From the NCBI GenBank assembly GCA_942486035.1, contig CALNXK010000071.1:530001-594000 (forward strand): a stretch of DNA of 64,000 nucleotides. The letters are read 5' to 3'. The position numbers and the translations under genes were made by a program. The notes beneath the pieces are model-generated. The model did not search any database, was not told where the DNA came from, and saw only the letters and a program-made list of their open reading frames with translations. Of this stretch, positions 43,079-53,875 are shown piece after piece. Numbering within the stretch: the first letter of the stretch is position 1; every line of letters begins with the position of its first letter. The DNA is from Porites lobata. Taxonomy: Eukaryota > Cnidaria > Anthozoa > Scleractinia > Poritidae.

Positions 43079-46000
43079 TTACTTAAAAAAGGAGCTGTAA
43101 TAGCTTCTGACTCCTCTCATGTAAAATCCTTTCTTTGTCATTTCAAAAATGATATTCTTCCCATATGAGTTCACGTACTTGCTCCACTTACATCTGCTCT
43201 TGATTTTTTTTTGGCTGTCACAACACTCAAAGCAGAACAAGCGGCCGTTTGCGAAAATGCTATGAATACCTGCGGGATGAAGAGGCATATGCAGTCACAT
43301 CATCCATTGGTCATCATTATTTCTGGAAAATCTCATAAAAAGAGACAAACAGGCAGACAGACAGAAAGAGAGACAGACAGACGACAGATAGACAGAGGGA
43401 TAGATAGACGGACGGACGGACGGACGGATGGACGGACGGATGGACTGACAGCCAGCCAGCCAGGCGGACGGACAGACAGATAGACAGACAGGCATAGACC
43501 TACAAACAAACAGAACCCCAAAGAGAAAGACAGATAGATAGACAAACAGACAGACAAACAGGCTGACATACATAAAGAAAGAGTGACAAACAGACAGGTG
43601 CAGACAGACAGACTGCTTCTTTTTAAGCACTTTTAAATATAAAGCTCTATAGCTGTAATATCAAATATCGTAAAGCTAAAAGAAACAAAAACTAGGAAAC
43701 CAAGTTGTTAAGCAATAAATACACAGCTAACAGACGGCCTTACACCCTACTACTTCAGATCTGTACATCTCACTTATGGCCGTTGTTACTGAAAATCTCC
43801 TGAATGGTCAACTCTTCGATCTGGAAATATCGATCGGGCGGATTTTATTGGCCAAGACTTTGAGTTTTTATCCGCAAAGTCTTATGTCGTTGGGGCAATA
43901 ATATTAGCAGCGTTAAGTTCCAGAGTAGTGAGTCTTTAAGAGTGATGGAGTTTTCACCATAATCATCGCGGCATCGTTGGGGAGACTTTATGGTTATGTC
44001 CACATTTGGGATTTATAGTAGTTACAAACTGAAAGAAAAATCCTCAAAATTTTATCCGTTATTAATTCAAGTGCCAAGGGGCAAGATGATGACAGAGACC
44101 AAGCCCTTAATAGCCAGTAAACAGAGGTTGTTTTATTTTTATTTTCGTTCTTTTCAAAGACATCGGCGAGCACGCGAGCTCACCAGCGTGCCAGAACGAG
44201 CGCGGAGCGCGAGAAAGAAAAAATGACCACTCCAGAAAATACCATAACAAACCATAATGCTCTTTGTTTGTCACCCCAAAATTTTGCATAAGCATTGTCT
44301 TCAGTTTCTCTTGGGGCCATTTTCTCCCAAGAGAAATTGAAGACAATGCGTATGCAAAATTTTGGGGTGACAAACAAAGAGCATTATGGTATGTTATGGT
44401 ACTTTCTGGAGTGGTCAATTCCCCACCACTGCCCCCTTGCATTGGCTGTCAATAAATCCCCTGAGGTTTATATTTTATCACCCGCGCTCGACGGACTTTG
44501 AAGAGAACATAGAGGGACGTCTGTGAACGGGTTAAGCCCTTAAAGTCAACTGCACTATTGTACTAATAATAATAATAACAATCTTTTAATAGGATGCTCC
44601 ATCACAAGAGTGGTTTACATAGAGGTCCTAATTACGAGATGTATATTATATAATACAATTAAAATATAAAAAGGTTAAAAAAAAAAAAAAAAAAATCAAT
44701 GTAAAATTGAGTTACAGAAATAATTAAAACATACACACTACAAGTACTCAATTATAAAAAGCAGAAAAAAGACACTTCTTAAAAATTGGAAAACTTGCTG
44801 AGTTTCTTACAGTTCTCTCTAATTCATTAAAGTCTTTGAAACAGTGGTACCGCGAACGTTGTTTTCCCCAATTATATTTAATTTTGGGGAGCTTGATAGT
44901 ATCATTATTGCGCGTATTGTAGGAATGTATATCACTCTTTTTTACAATGTCCAAAGAATGATTAAGTTGGCCATTAATACACTTGTATGCATATATACAT
45001 CGATGACATTTCCTACGTTCTTCAAGATTCAGCCATCTCAAGACAATCAATGCATCGGTGGATGAGGAGTGAGGTGATCTATCTAATATCAACTTAGCTG
45101 CTTTGTTTTGGAGAATTTGCAATTCCTTCATAAGTGAGACATTGTCCTTGTCACCCCAGACTAAATCAGCATAATCAAAAATAGGTAGCACTAAGCTATT
45201 ATAAAAAAGTAACCGGGCATCATAAGGTAAATAATACTTAATCCTACGTAGAAGACCAAGGTTTTTATTAACCCTACATGAAATATACTCAATATGGTCG
45301 GACCATGTGAAAGTTGAAGACAACATAACTCCCAAATATTTAAAACTACTTACAGAATTTATATCAGTGTCAAAAATAGATAACGTGAAAGAGGAAATAC
45401 CAACAAGTTTCCTATTACTGCCTATAATCATGGATTTCGTCTTAGTAAGATTTAAAGTTAACTTATTTCCATGTAACCACTGGGCAACTTTCAAGAGATC
45501 ATCATTCAGTGCCTCTTCTAACAGGTGTGGCTCTTTAGCAAAGTAGTACAGGACCGTGTCATCAGCATACAAAGTCACTTCGCAATTCTTTATAACCAGC
45601 GGAAGGTCATTAATATAAACCAAGAAGAGAAGCGGTCCTAGAATGCTTCCCTGTGGCACCCCAAAGGTCATCGGGAGAGGGTCAGACACAGCATCGCTAC
45701 AGGCAGTCCGCTGTTTACGATGATTCAGGTAAGACTTGAACCACTGTAGAGTGCTGGGCGAGACACCGATAGCCGACAATTTAGATAGCAAGATCGTATG
45801 GTCAACGGTATCGAATGCCTTGGTCAGATCTAGGAACACTGCACCGCACAGTTCTCCACTCTCCATATGCAATAGGACCTCATCTGCAAAACTGGTGAGA
45901 GCCGATGTTGTAGACAGTTTGGGACGGAAGCCAAATTGTTTGCTTGAAAGGAGATTATTTGAATTCAGAAAGTCATAGAATTGGGAATGGACGACTTTTT

Positions 46001-48486
46001 CCAGAATTTTACTCATTGTTGGCAGAATAGAAATTGGGCGATAATTTGACGCATCTCTCCTATCTCCAGTTTTGAAAAGTGCAGCCACTTTCGAGCATTT
46101 CCATATTTCAGGAAAATTGCCAGTGCGAAATAGAGATTCAGTAACTTGGTGATCGAGGGACAAATAGCACGCGCGCCACACTTTAAAAGTCTCGCACTGA
46201 TGTTGTCCAAGCCAATAGCTTTATTTGTCTTTAGAGAAAGCAGATGCTTGAGTACTGTTTTCTCATCAACTTCGTCAAGCGAGAAAGACTGTAGCATCGT
46301 GGCCGATCTGACTGGGAACATAGCAGCAGCTGATATTTTATTTGCAAGACTTCTGCCAATGGATGAGAAATAACAGTTGAGCACGGATGCAATAGAGGCT
46401 GGGGTGGTGTGTTCAACACCATCAACTACGATACATTGTGGGCTCGAGGATTTAGTCTTGCGCGAAGACACCTCATTCACCGCCTTCCAGATCTTTCCTG
46501 AATCCCCTTTAGCCTCTAAAATCAAGTCACAATAATACTTGGATTTTGCTGCCTTGACTTCACGATTGACCCTATTTCTTAACTTTCTATAGCGAGCCCA
46601 GTGAAAAGCAGAATTGGTTTTCACGGCTTTACGATGGTGAAAATCACGATCCTTCATCACCTCACTGATTGTATCATTCAACCACGGGAGCGGAACACCT
46701 CGTATTCTTCGCCTTTTCACGGGCGCATGCAGGTCAGCTATTTCAGAAAACAAGTGATTCCAAATAAACACGGCGTCGTCGATGTCTTCCTCGTTTTCAA
46801 TGATGTGCCATGGGACGTTATTCAAGTCCGCTAGGAAGGTGTTCGCATCAAAGTTTTTATAAGAGCGGTATTCAATTGTCTTCGGTGGTGCCTTAATTAC
46901 ACCTGCTTTTAAAACACAATAGACGAGGTAGTGATCACTCAGCGAAACAGGAACAACACCGGAGTCATTGATGCGGTGATCATTGTTCACTAAAATCACG
47001 TCAAGCAAGGATTGACAAGTTTCCGTCACTCGGGTGGCCTCAGTAATGAGTTGCGTAAGATCGTGTGAAGTTGCAAATTTTTAAGCTCTTGTTTTTCTTT
47101 CTTTCTTGAAAAAGGCAGCATATTTGCATTTAGGTCGCCAAGAAGCACGAAATCACATTTTTCCAGGTTAACTTTCGTCATAGATATCTCCAAGTTTGAA
47201 ATAAAGTTCGCAAAGTCAAAACCGGGGGCTCTATATGCACAACAAATCAATACTGGGCGACAGTTAGTGCGCGATAGCTCAATCCATAGACATTCATTTG
47301 CGGCTGAGTAAAGATCAGCACGGACTCTTCTTTCTGGCCTGTATTCTGGGACGGACACTTTTTTTATAAGTAAACGAGCTTACTCACCATTTTCACATTG
47401 CGCATTCATAAGTTATTGGATTATACTTACCAGAAATAAAACCTTGGCACTCGTATTTGAATGAGGTATGATAATAAGACGACCACTTGCAGATCTGTGC
47501 TGCTTTGTTATATACACAATGTATATTCCAGCGCCTGTCACCTGCATTTTGGTCATACACGGCGTAAATGGATTTCACAGTTTGAACTGCAAAGAGCAAT
47601 TTGATGACCATATCGCCCCGTGTAAGGGAATCCGGATTCTGTAATCTGGGAAATTTTTGCGCGTGGATTCGGAGTACAGCTCAAGGAATTCGGAATACCA
47701 CCAACGATTGGAGCCAGAATCCAAGTTCCATTGAAAAAGACTGGAATCCAGTACCTGGAATCCGGAATCCACGGCGTGGAATCCAGAATCCAGAACTTTC
47801 TTGGATTCCCTAACATGGGGCAAGCAATGATTGATACGGAATGGATAGGTCAGTGGCGAGATCCCCGGGAGGGGCCCGTGGGGGGTCAGGATCCGGCACT
47901 GTAGTCCTTGTTTGCTTCGTTGTTTTGTTTCTCATTTAGGTCCCAGCATTCAAGAAATGGGTTCAATCGTTCGAAAAACGTTCATAATCATGCACGTGTG
48001 AACTCTTTATTTCCAGCGAGAAAAGGGAATGAAATCTCTCCGGAATATTCGGCTTTTGATCAACCTTGGGTAATGAGCCAATGAGTAAGTTACTAGTTCG
48101 GAGAAAAGAGAAACAAATTGACATCTATAGATCAAGAACATTAACTCCAAAAGAAAGTTTAACTAAACCTTGATACCTACAGGGCATTCGACACGCCAGT
48201 TGTTGTTGTTGTTATTGTTATTGTTGTTGTAGTTATTGTTATTGTTGTTATTATCATTGTTTTTTCAAAATACCCGTTTAACCAGCCCCCAGTTATTGTT
48301 GTCGTTGTTGTTATTGTTGTTATTATTATTATTATTATTGTTGTTGTTGTTGTTGCAGAAAACTCGTTTAATGTCTGGTTTACTTTCCTCTTTGGATGAC
48401 ATCATTTTGACTGCAAGATTCATTGAGATAAGCCCCACGAGTAGGAACCATACCAAAGACCAGCGTGCTATATTCAACGGGTTCAT
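43079..48486 (-). CDS. Dermatopontin-like protein 2 with poly-Asn tract and in-frame TGA
   Basis: Exons 48486-48177, 47586-47431 and 43269-43079 join with the same phase-1 junctions as gene 1 and total 219 codons. Exon 1 encodes a signal peptide (MNPLNIARWSLVWFLLVGLI), a Lys/Glu stretch, KRVFC, then a long Asn run, NWGLVKRVF, an in-frame TGA at 48267-48265, a second Asn run, and NWRVECPV, the start of the dermatopontin domain. Exon 2 has VKSIYAVYDQNAGDRRWNIH and CQGFISG. Exon 3 has GIHSIFANGRLFCFECCD and FYMRGVRSYYSSFFK, then stop. The TGA follows KRVF where the first copy has TGC, so it may be a nonsense mutation in a duplicated repeat, an assembly fault, or a sign that the gene is dying. 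Intron 2 (43270-47430) contains a LINE, a palindrome and a microsatellite. Confidence 0.75.
43343..43612. repeat. GACA/GACG tetranucleotide microsatellite
   Basis: About 270 bp of imperfect CAGA, GACA, GACG and GATA units immediately upstream (in gene sense) of exon 3 of dermatopontin-like gene 2. It produces long meaningless open frames on both strands. Confidence 0.9.
44224..44417. repeat. Near-perfect foldback palindrome (MITE)
   Basis: Arms of about 95 bp run from TGACCACTCCAGAAAATACC to its inverse ending GGAGTGGTCA. CACCCCAAAATTTTGCATA and its inverse are inside. Few mismatches and almost no loop. In intron 2 of dermatopontin-like gene 2. Confidence 0.85.
44565..47372 (-). mobile_element. 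5'-truncated APE-type LINE (CR1/L2-like)
   Basis: On the minus strand, 47358-47026 encodes the C-terminal half of an apurinic-like endonuclease (CCAYRAPGFDFANF, LLGDLNANM). 47029-46013 continues with SLSDHYLVYC and the linker, and 46181-44748 is the reverse transcriptase: NYRPISILPTMSKILEK, VFLDLTKAFDTVDH, GVPQGSILGPLLFLVYINDL, LYADDTVLYY and FKYLGVMLSS. Two frameshifts break it, one near an A run at about 47080 and one near 46130. The 3' end is ATT-rich (about 44563), as in CR1/L2 elements. It is inactive but well preserved, and in the same sense as the host gene. Confidence 0.85.
47625..47811. mobile_element. MITE of GGAATCC words in intron 1 of dermatopontin-like gene 2
   Basis: The ends AGGGAATCC and GGATTCCCT are inverted, and variants of GGAATCCGGATTC recur throughout. 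It starts about 40 bp from exon 2. The remaining intron to 48176 shows nothing recognisable. Confidence 0.55.
48190..48357. repeat. AAC/AAT trinucleotide tract inside an exon
   Basis: Two blocks of AAC and AAT codons (on the minus strand) separated by a short non-repeat segment. Read in gene sense they give two poly-Asn runs. Confidence 0.85.
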
Positions 48487-48822
48487 CTGTGACATAAATA
48501 TTACACCACCTAATTAAGATCAATGACACTGCAGCAGGCTAGACCTTATGTATGTTTTACGACAGATAGTAAGCTTATGTTCGCCCTAGATAAAAATGGA
48601 GGATATTTTTTTTTAAATAAGTTCAAGATTTACTCAAACTTAGGGTGGAATATTGAATATATATGCAGCCAATGGAATGTTTTAGAAAAAATGTGAGGAC
48701 CAGCTGAGAAAAATCTGCCAGAAGTTGTCTGTAGAAAATTTATTCTGTTTTCGTCGCTTTTGTCATATCGCGTGACCCAGCTTGCGCACAAAATGCTGAG
48801 CATCCGTACTTAAGGTGATGTG

Positions 48823-48974
48823 AAATGTATTTATCATGGGTTATGTAACCTTTTCTTTGGGGTGTTACATGGTATGTTGTTCTGTTGCTTCATTAGCGGT
48901 AGGCTATATATATTTGAGTTGTTCTCATTTATATTCATTCGCGTCTTACGACCGTCTCTACGCCCTCAAAATTA
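48823..48974 (+). repeat. Split direct repeat A1
   Basis: 152 bp, nearly identical to 53282-53433. It contains a TATATATA box-like stretch near 48906 and ends just at the gag start codon, so it probably carries the promoter and 5' leader. Confidence 0.9.
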
Positions 48975-49813
48975 TGTCTGATGTTGAAGACGTTACTCCA
49001 GCGAACACAGATTTTCCTAGCAGCAACGTTTTGCTGCCTTCGCTTCCTAAACAACCTTTGTCTCTATCTCTCGAAGGTTCAGTACCAATCCAGTCTTCAG
49101 AATCCAGTGATATAGCGTCCGCGTTCTCTCTATTTAAGGATTATTTCGACAAGAAGTTGGGCGCCTTGAAGCGCGATATTCAAGACGAGTCGTGCAGTAA
49201 TACCGATTCTGTGGCCAAAAAGCTTAAAGAAGAATCCAAGATCACGTTTAGATTCGAAGGTAATAAGAAACAGTTTCAATTCAACTCCGACCTTGCAGAG
49301 AAGGTGAAGTCGGCGTCAGTTGCTCTCGGGAAGAGAAAATTAGACCTTGTTAAAACTCACCTGGAAGAACTAGACTCTGACATCAAGAAGCGCAACAAAC
49401 TTATCAGACTGGCAGACAAGTCCGCCGCCGGTTGGGATTTGGTGAACGAGTATTTATCAGACGAGCTGGCTAGCGGGTCAGAGGACGAAAAGCGTATCCG
49501 CCGTGCCGAGCAGAGGGCCCTTCGTAAACGCAACCAACGCCAACAGAAAGCGAAGCCATCCAAGCAAGGTTATTCACAACTCCAATCATCTACCGCAACC
49601 ACCGCGTTTGCTGGCCAACATTCATCATCCTCCAGACCTATTTCTCGTACTTTTGGCGCTTTCAGCAAACCAAGACCAAGTGATATTTGTTTCGCCTGCG
49701 GCCAGCAGGGTCATTGGAGATCTCAGTGTCAAGTTAATCCTCAAGCCAGATCTTCAAGCTCGGGGCAGTCCTTTCCTAGTTCTTCTGGTCTTTCGGGCAT
49801 TGGAGGTAAATAG
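48974..49813 (+). CDS. Gag-like protein with CCHC zinc knuckle
   Basis: 279 aa from the ATG at 48974 (MSDVEDVTPANTDF). An upstream in-frame ATG at 48836 exists, but it lies inside repeat A1. The middle is charged and helical (KKRNKLIRLADKSAAGW, then an Arg-rich EKRIRRAEQRALRKRNQR). A zinc knuckle CFACGQQGHWRSQC (CX2CX4HX4C) is near the C-terminus, followed by a Ser-rich tail. It would bind the element RNA. Frame intact. Confidence 0.8.
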   Translation: MSDVEDVTPANTDFPSSNVLLPSLPKQPLSLSLEGSVPIQSSESSDIASAFSLFKDYFDKKLGALKRDIQDESCSNTDSVAKKLKEESKITFRFEGNKKQFQFNSDLAEKVKSASVALGKRKLDLVKTHLEELDSDIKKRNKLIRLADKSAAGWDLVNEYLSDELASGSEDEKRIRRAEQRALRKRNQRQQKAKPSKQGYSQLQSSTATTAFAGQHSSSSRPISRTFGAFSKPRPSDICFACGQQGHWRSQCQVNPQARSSSSGQSFPSSSGLSGIGGK

Positions 49814-49875
49814 GACCACAGAATTAAAAACTTGTTCTCCAAGGTTAGATATTAGCTTTAGTCAATTTATTAGAC

Positions 49876-51892
49876 ATGTATCCTTCTTATTTGGAGTATT
49901 TCAGGGAAAGAGACTCTAGTTCATTAGTCGATTTCGATTATGATCGCAATCTATTTGAATTTGAACAGAATTCCGCATTGCCAGTACTTAAGGGTAGACT
50001 TAGGTCCTGTTTAAGTTATTGGCACACTATTGGTGCCAATAGTTTTGTTATCGATACTATTAAATTCAGTTATCGGATCCCATTCATTAGCACACCTTGT
50101 CAGGCGCGTTTTTCTAACAACAAGTCAGCTCTTAATGATGCGTCTTTCGTGGAGTCGGCTATCGTTGAATTAGTCCACACTCACGCCGTCGTTGAAGTGC
50201 CCTTTATTCCACATGTCGTTAATCCGCTCTCTGTCTCGATACAGTCTTCAGGCTAGAAGACGGCTTATTCTGGACTTACGTCATGTCAATCATTTCGTTT
50301 GGAAACAGAAGTTTAGGTGTGAAGATTGGAGAGTTTTATTATCATATGTTAATAAGGGCGACTACCTTTTCAGTTTCGATCTCAAGTCTGGATATCACCA
50401 TATCGATATTTTTCCGGATCACCAAACTTTTCTGGGTTTCTCCTGGGTTTTTTCTGGTACCGTTCGGTATTTTTGTTTTGCATCACTTTCGTTCGGTCTA
50501 AGCTCAGCCCCATACGTCTTTACCAAGTGTCTCAGACCACTCGTTAAGTTCTGGAGGTCTAACGGGATTAAAATTGTTGTGTTCCTCGACGATGGGTGCG
50601 GAAAAGGGGATTCACTGCCTATGGCCAAGGAAAATTCATTGTTTGTGCAATCATCCTTAAGCAGTGCGGGGTTTGTTGCCAACTCCGCCAAATCACTATG
50701 GAACCCCACTCAGGTGCTTGTTTGGTTGGGTTTAAACTGGGACTTAGTTATCGGTACCATTTCTATTACCGATAGACGTATTTGCAAATTTATCGCTCTG
50801 ATTGACAAATTTCTTCTATCCGCACCTTATGTTACGGCTCGGGATTGTGCCGTTATCGCAGGTCATGTTATGTCCATGTCGCCAGTTTTGGGTAACCTGA
50901 CTCGTCTCAAAAACCGTTTCCTTTACAAGGGCATAGAATCCCGCCGTAGTTGGGATTCCCGTTTTAATATCGGGCTTCATAATGATTGCCTCTCTGAAAT
51001 ATTTTTCTGGAAAAACAATATCGTTAGTCTTAATACGAGACCTATTTTGCCTTATAATGCTCCCCTTTTGTTTAGCTATTCGGACGCTAGCAACGTCGCC
51101 TGCGGGGCTTTTGTTGTGGGCACTAATGAGGTGTCCCATCGTATGTGGACTGCTTGCGAAGCAGCTAAGAGCTCTACCTGGAGAGAACTTAAGGCTATAC
51201 AATTTGCCTTAAGTGCGTTCAAAGCCTCGGTTCGGGGTAAGTGTGTAAAGTGGCATTCTGACAGCCAAGGGGCCGTTCGTGTTGTGGAGATAGGGAGTCC
51301 TAGTGCAGAATTGCATTCTATTGCGCTTGATATTTTCTATTTTTGTCGAACTTACAATATTACACTTATTCCCCAGTGGGTTCCCAGGGAACTTAATGCT
51401 TGTGCTGATGCGATTAGCCACATTGTAGACTTCGATGACTGGTATACAACCCCCGAGTTCTTCGCACACTTGGACCGCCTTTGGGGCCCACATACAGTCG
51501 ACAGGTTCGCGAATGCTGCCAACGCCCATCTTCCCAGATTCAATTCTAGGTTTCGCGTACCCGGCACTGAAGCTGTTGACGCATTTTCAATCTCGTGGAA
51601 TGGAGAGAATAATTGGCTAGTCCCTCCCGTCCACTGCATTACTAGGGCGGTTCAGCATCTCCTTGTATGCGGTGCGGTTGGTACTTTAGTCGTCCCTTAT
51701 TGGCCGTCTAATGTGTTTTGGCCTTTCTTGTTCGCAAATGCAATTCAATTTCAACCGTACGTCCTTGAGTACATTCATTTTCCCGACCCCTCAGGGATTT
51801 TTGCCCTCGGGTGTTACAAAGATTCACTCATTGGCTCAGACAGGTTTAACAGCGCGGTGCTGGCAGTCAGAATTGGCGCTAAGGGGCCTTAG
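49876..51892 (+). CDS. Reverse transcriptase-RNase H polyprotein of the PAT/Ngaro-like element (one frameshift)
   Basis: The first frame 49876-50256 runs into a stop; the main frame continues from about 50250 to 51892. One extra base near 50250-52 (before RRRLILDLRHVN) explains the break. Reverse transcriptase motifs: LILDLRHVN, FSFDLKSGYHHIDI, FGLSSAPYVF and the catalytic FLDDG. RNase H motifs: SYSDASNVACGAF, STWRELKAIQFAL, HSDSQGAVRVV and ELNACADAIS. The C-terminal about 150 residues (WGPHTVDRFANAANAHLP, GTLVVPYWPSNVFWPFLF) resemble the region called methyltransferase-like in DIRS/PAT elements; I am not certain of that function. Confidence 0.82.
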
Positions 51893-52115
51893 TTTTTTCA
51901 AGCCGAGTGGCTTTATGTTGGCCCACGTGTTTTTTATTCCGCTCGTCGGTTCATTTGTCCTCGTTTCGCATGAAACTAGCTCGCCGAGTGGCTTGTTTAC
52001 CGTGGTTTTTGAGTTGGCCCATTCGGCCTTAAATAGTTTTGCATCCGGTCAGAGGCATTACCAAGCGTCCATTTTTTATTGCTGTATTGACTCCCAGTGC
52101 GTGTATTGAGGAATT

Positions 52116-53160
52116 TTGCCATATATTTTTGTTCTTATCCTCGTAGAAGTTCTCAAAGATGCCTTGCAGCCTAATTTTCAACAGGTTGAAGACGGGCGAC
52201 TCCGGGCACTGGTTCAAGATCTCCCCGCAGTTCTTCTTAAATCCAAAGCCGACAGTACCGCGAGGAAGTACGAAAAGGGCTTCAATACGTGGAGAAAATT
52301 GGGCTTCTCAGTTTAAAGAAATTGTTATATTTCCCGCTTCTAGTGTGCACGTTTCATTGTTCTTTCTTAGCTTGATTCAAGAATCTGCTTCTTGCAGTAC
52401 TATTGACGAAGTCCATTATGAGCTCAAGTGGGTGCATGATTTGGCAGATCTACCCGACCCCTGTAATTCCTCGTTAGTTTTACCTTTAATAGAATCTGCT
52501 AAGAGGCTTCTCAGTATCCCTATTAAGAAGAAAGAGCCTGTGACCCCCGAGGCTATTCAGCTTTTATTTTCTAAGTATGGATCGTCTTCAGCTAGTTTGT
52601 CTGATTTACGAGTGCTTACTTTGTGCGTTTTAGGTTATGCAGGGTTTTTTCGCTTTAACGAGTTGGTTCAGTTACGCAGGTGTGATTTTCAGTTTGAAGA
52701 TTCTTTTATGAGAATCTTTGTTCATCGAAGTAAGACTGACGTTTACAGGGATGGGGCTTGGGTTGTTATCGCTAAAACTTTCAAGCATACATGTCCTTAT
52801 TTATTAGTTCAACGATATTTTGTGGCCGCTTCTTTTTCAGCAGACAGCGAAGAGTTCATTTTTCGCCCTGTTGTTTTTCTTCGCAGTACCGGAGCTTATA
52901 AATTGCGCGGGTCTGTTCCTTTGTTTTATACTAGAGCGCGGGAGATAGTGCTTAGCGCTTTCGATTCCATCGGCCTTCCCAAGCAAGACTACGGTCTCCA
53001 TAGCCTTAGGGCCGGAGGTGCCTCCGCTGCTGCTAATGCTCGAGTTCCTGACAGATTGTTTAAAAGACACGGCCGTTGGAAATCAGACAAGGCAAAAGAC
53101 GGTTACATTAAGGATAGTGTTCATTCATTGTTGTCGGTTTCGTTATCACTGGGTATTTAA
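52116..53160 (+). CDS. Tyrosine recombinase of the PAT/Ngaro-like element (one frameshift)
   Basis: The N-terminal part is in frame 52116-52316 (KADSTARKYEKGFNTWRKLG); the rest is in another frame to 53160. One extra base near 52312 accounts for the switch. Catalytic residues of the family are all visible: Arg in YAGFFRFNELVQLR, Lys in HRSKTD, HSLRAGGASAAA (His-x-x-Arg), HGRWKS (His/Trp) and Tyr in KDGYIKDS. It would integrate the circular DNA copy in place of a DDE integrase. Confidence 0.85.
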
Positions 53161-53186
53161 TTTTCTGTATTTCCCGTTCTTTTAGT

Positions 53187-53755
53187 TCGCACACGGCTCT
53201 TGTTGACACACCCCAGTTGAGGTTGCTTGTTACATGATAAATGTTTTATATTCGTTTGAGCGGGGTAGCGAATTAGAATATAAATGTATTTATCATGGGT
53301 TATGTAACCTTTTCTTTGGGGTGTTACATGGTATGTTGTTCTGTTGCTTCATTAGCGGTAGGCTATATATATTTGAGTTGTTCTCATTTATATTCATTCG
53401 CGTCTTACGACCGTCCCTACGCCCTCAAAATTAAATACCCAGTGATCAGGGGTTTCTCTTAGACGTAGTTTTTTGCATGCTGCTATATGAAAGGTTTAGC
53501 ACGTTTTGTATGTTTACTGAATGATTGTTATACGAGCATAGTTTAGATCATTTTGTTGGGCTGTTTTTCTTGCTGTAATTTTTTACATTTCCGAGTTTTC
53601 ATTCTGTTTGTTGTATTATTTCCATCCATTCTGTTGATGAAGGCATAATAAAGAGGGTCGCACACGGCTCTTGTTGACACACCCCAATTGAGGTTGCTTG
53701 TTACATGATAAATGTTTTATATTCGTTTGAGCGGGGTAGCGAATTAGAATATAAA
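53187..53755 (+). repeat. B1-A2-B2 terminal repeat block
   Basis: B1 53187-53284, A2 53282-53433 and B2 53658-53755. The 224 bp between A2 and B2 are unique to this end and contain a candidate polyadenylation signal near 53647. Confidence 0.9.
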
Positions 53756-53875
53756 CAACATTGTTGCGACCTTGTTCCTTCCAAATGGTTACAACATTGT
53801 TCCAGCATTGCAACGCTGTATACGCGCTAAAAATCGTTGTTGCAAATCAGCGTCCCGTGTAACATCACCTTTAGG
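53756..53875. mobile_element. Right part of a MITE interrupted by the retrotransposon
   Basis: The sequence ending AACATCACCTTTAGG here is the inverse of AAGGTGATGTG at 48812-48822, directly left of the retrotransposon. Rejoining the flanks across the AAA gives a short element rich in AACATTGTTGC words with inverted ends. So the retrotransposon landed in an older MITE. Confidence 0.65.

Larger units (their letters stand above)
48823..53755 (+). mobile_element. Complete tyrosine-recombinase retrotransposon (PAT/Ngaro-like, DIRS order)
   Basis: The structure is A1 - gag - RT/RNase H - recombinase - B1 - A2 - B2. A1 (48823-48974) and A2 (53282-53433) are 152-bp direct repeats with about one mismatch. 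B1 (53187-53284) and B2 (53658-53755) are 98-bp direct repeats with about one mismatch. B1 and A2 share AAA at their junction, and AAA stands at both outer edges (48823-48825, 53753-53755), consistent with recombinase insertion and no target duplication. Split direct repeats of this order are known for PAT and Ngaro elements, while DIRS1 itself has inverted ends. The 3' unique region between A2 and B2 contains an AATAAA (about 53647). The near-identity of the repeats indicates a young copy. Confidence 0.88.

Noticed and set aside
43343..43612. CRISPR-like or coding repeat array
   Set aside because: It is a simple tetranucleotide microsatellite in a eukaryotic intron, without unique spacers.
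48265..48267. TGA read as selenocysteine
   Set aside because: The family has no selenoprotein members known to me and I saw no basis for a SECIS element; a mutation or assembly fault is simpler.
48836..48973. N-terminal extension of gag from the ATG at 48836
   Set aside because: This stretch is the terminal repeat A1, which recurs at the 3' end, so it is more likely leader sequence.
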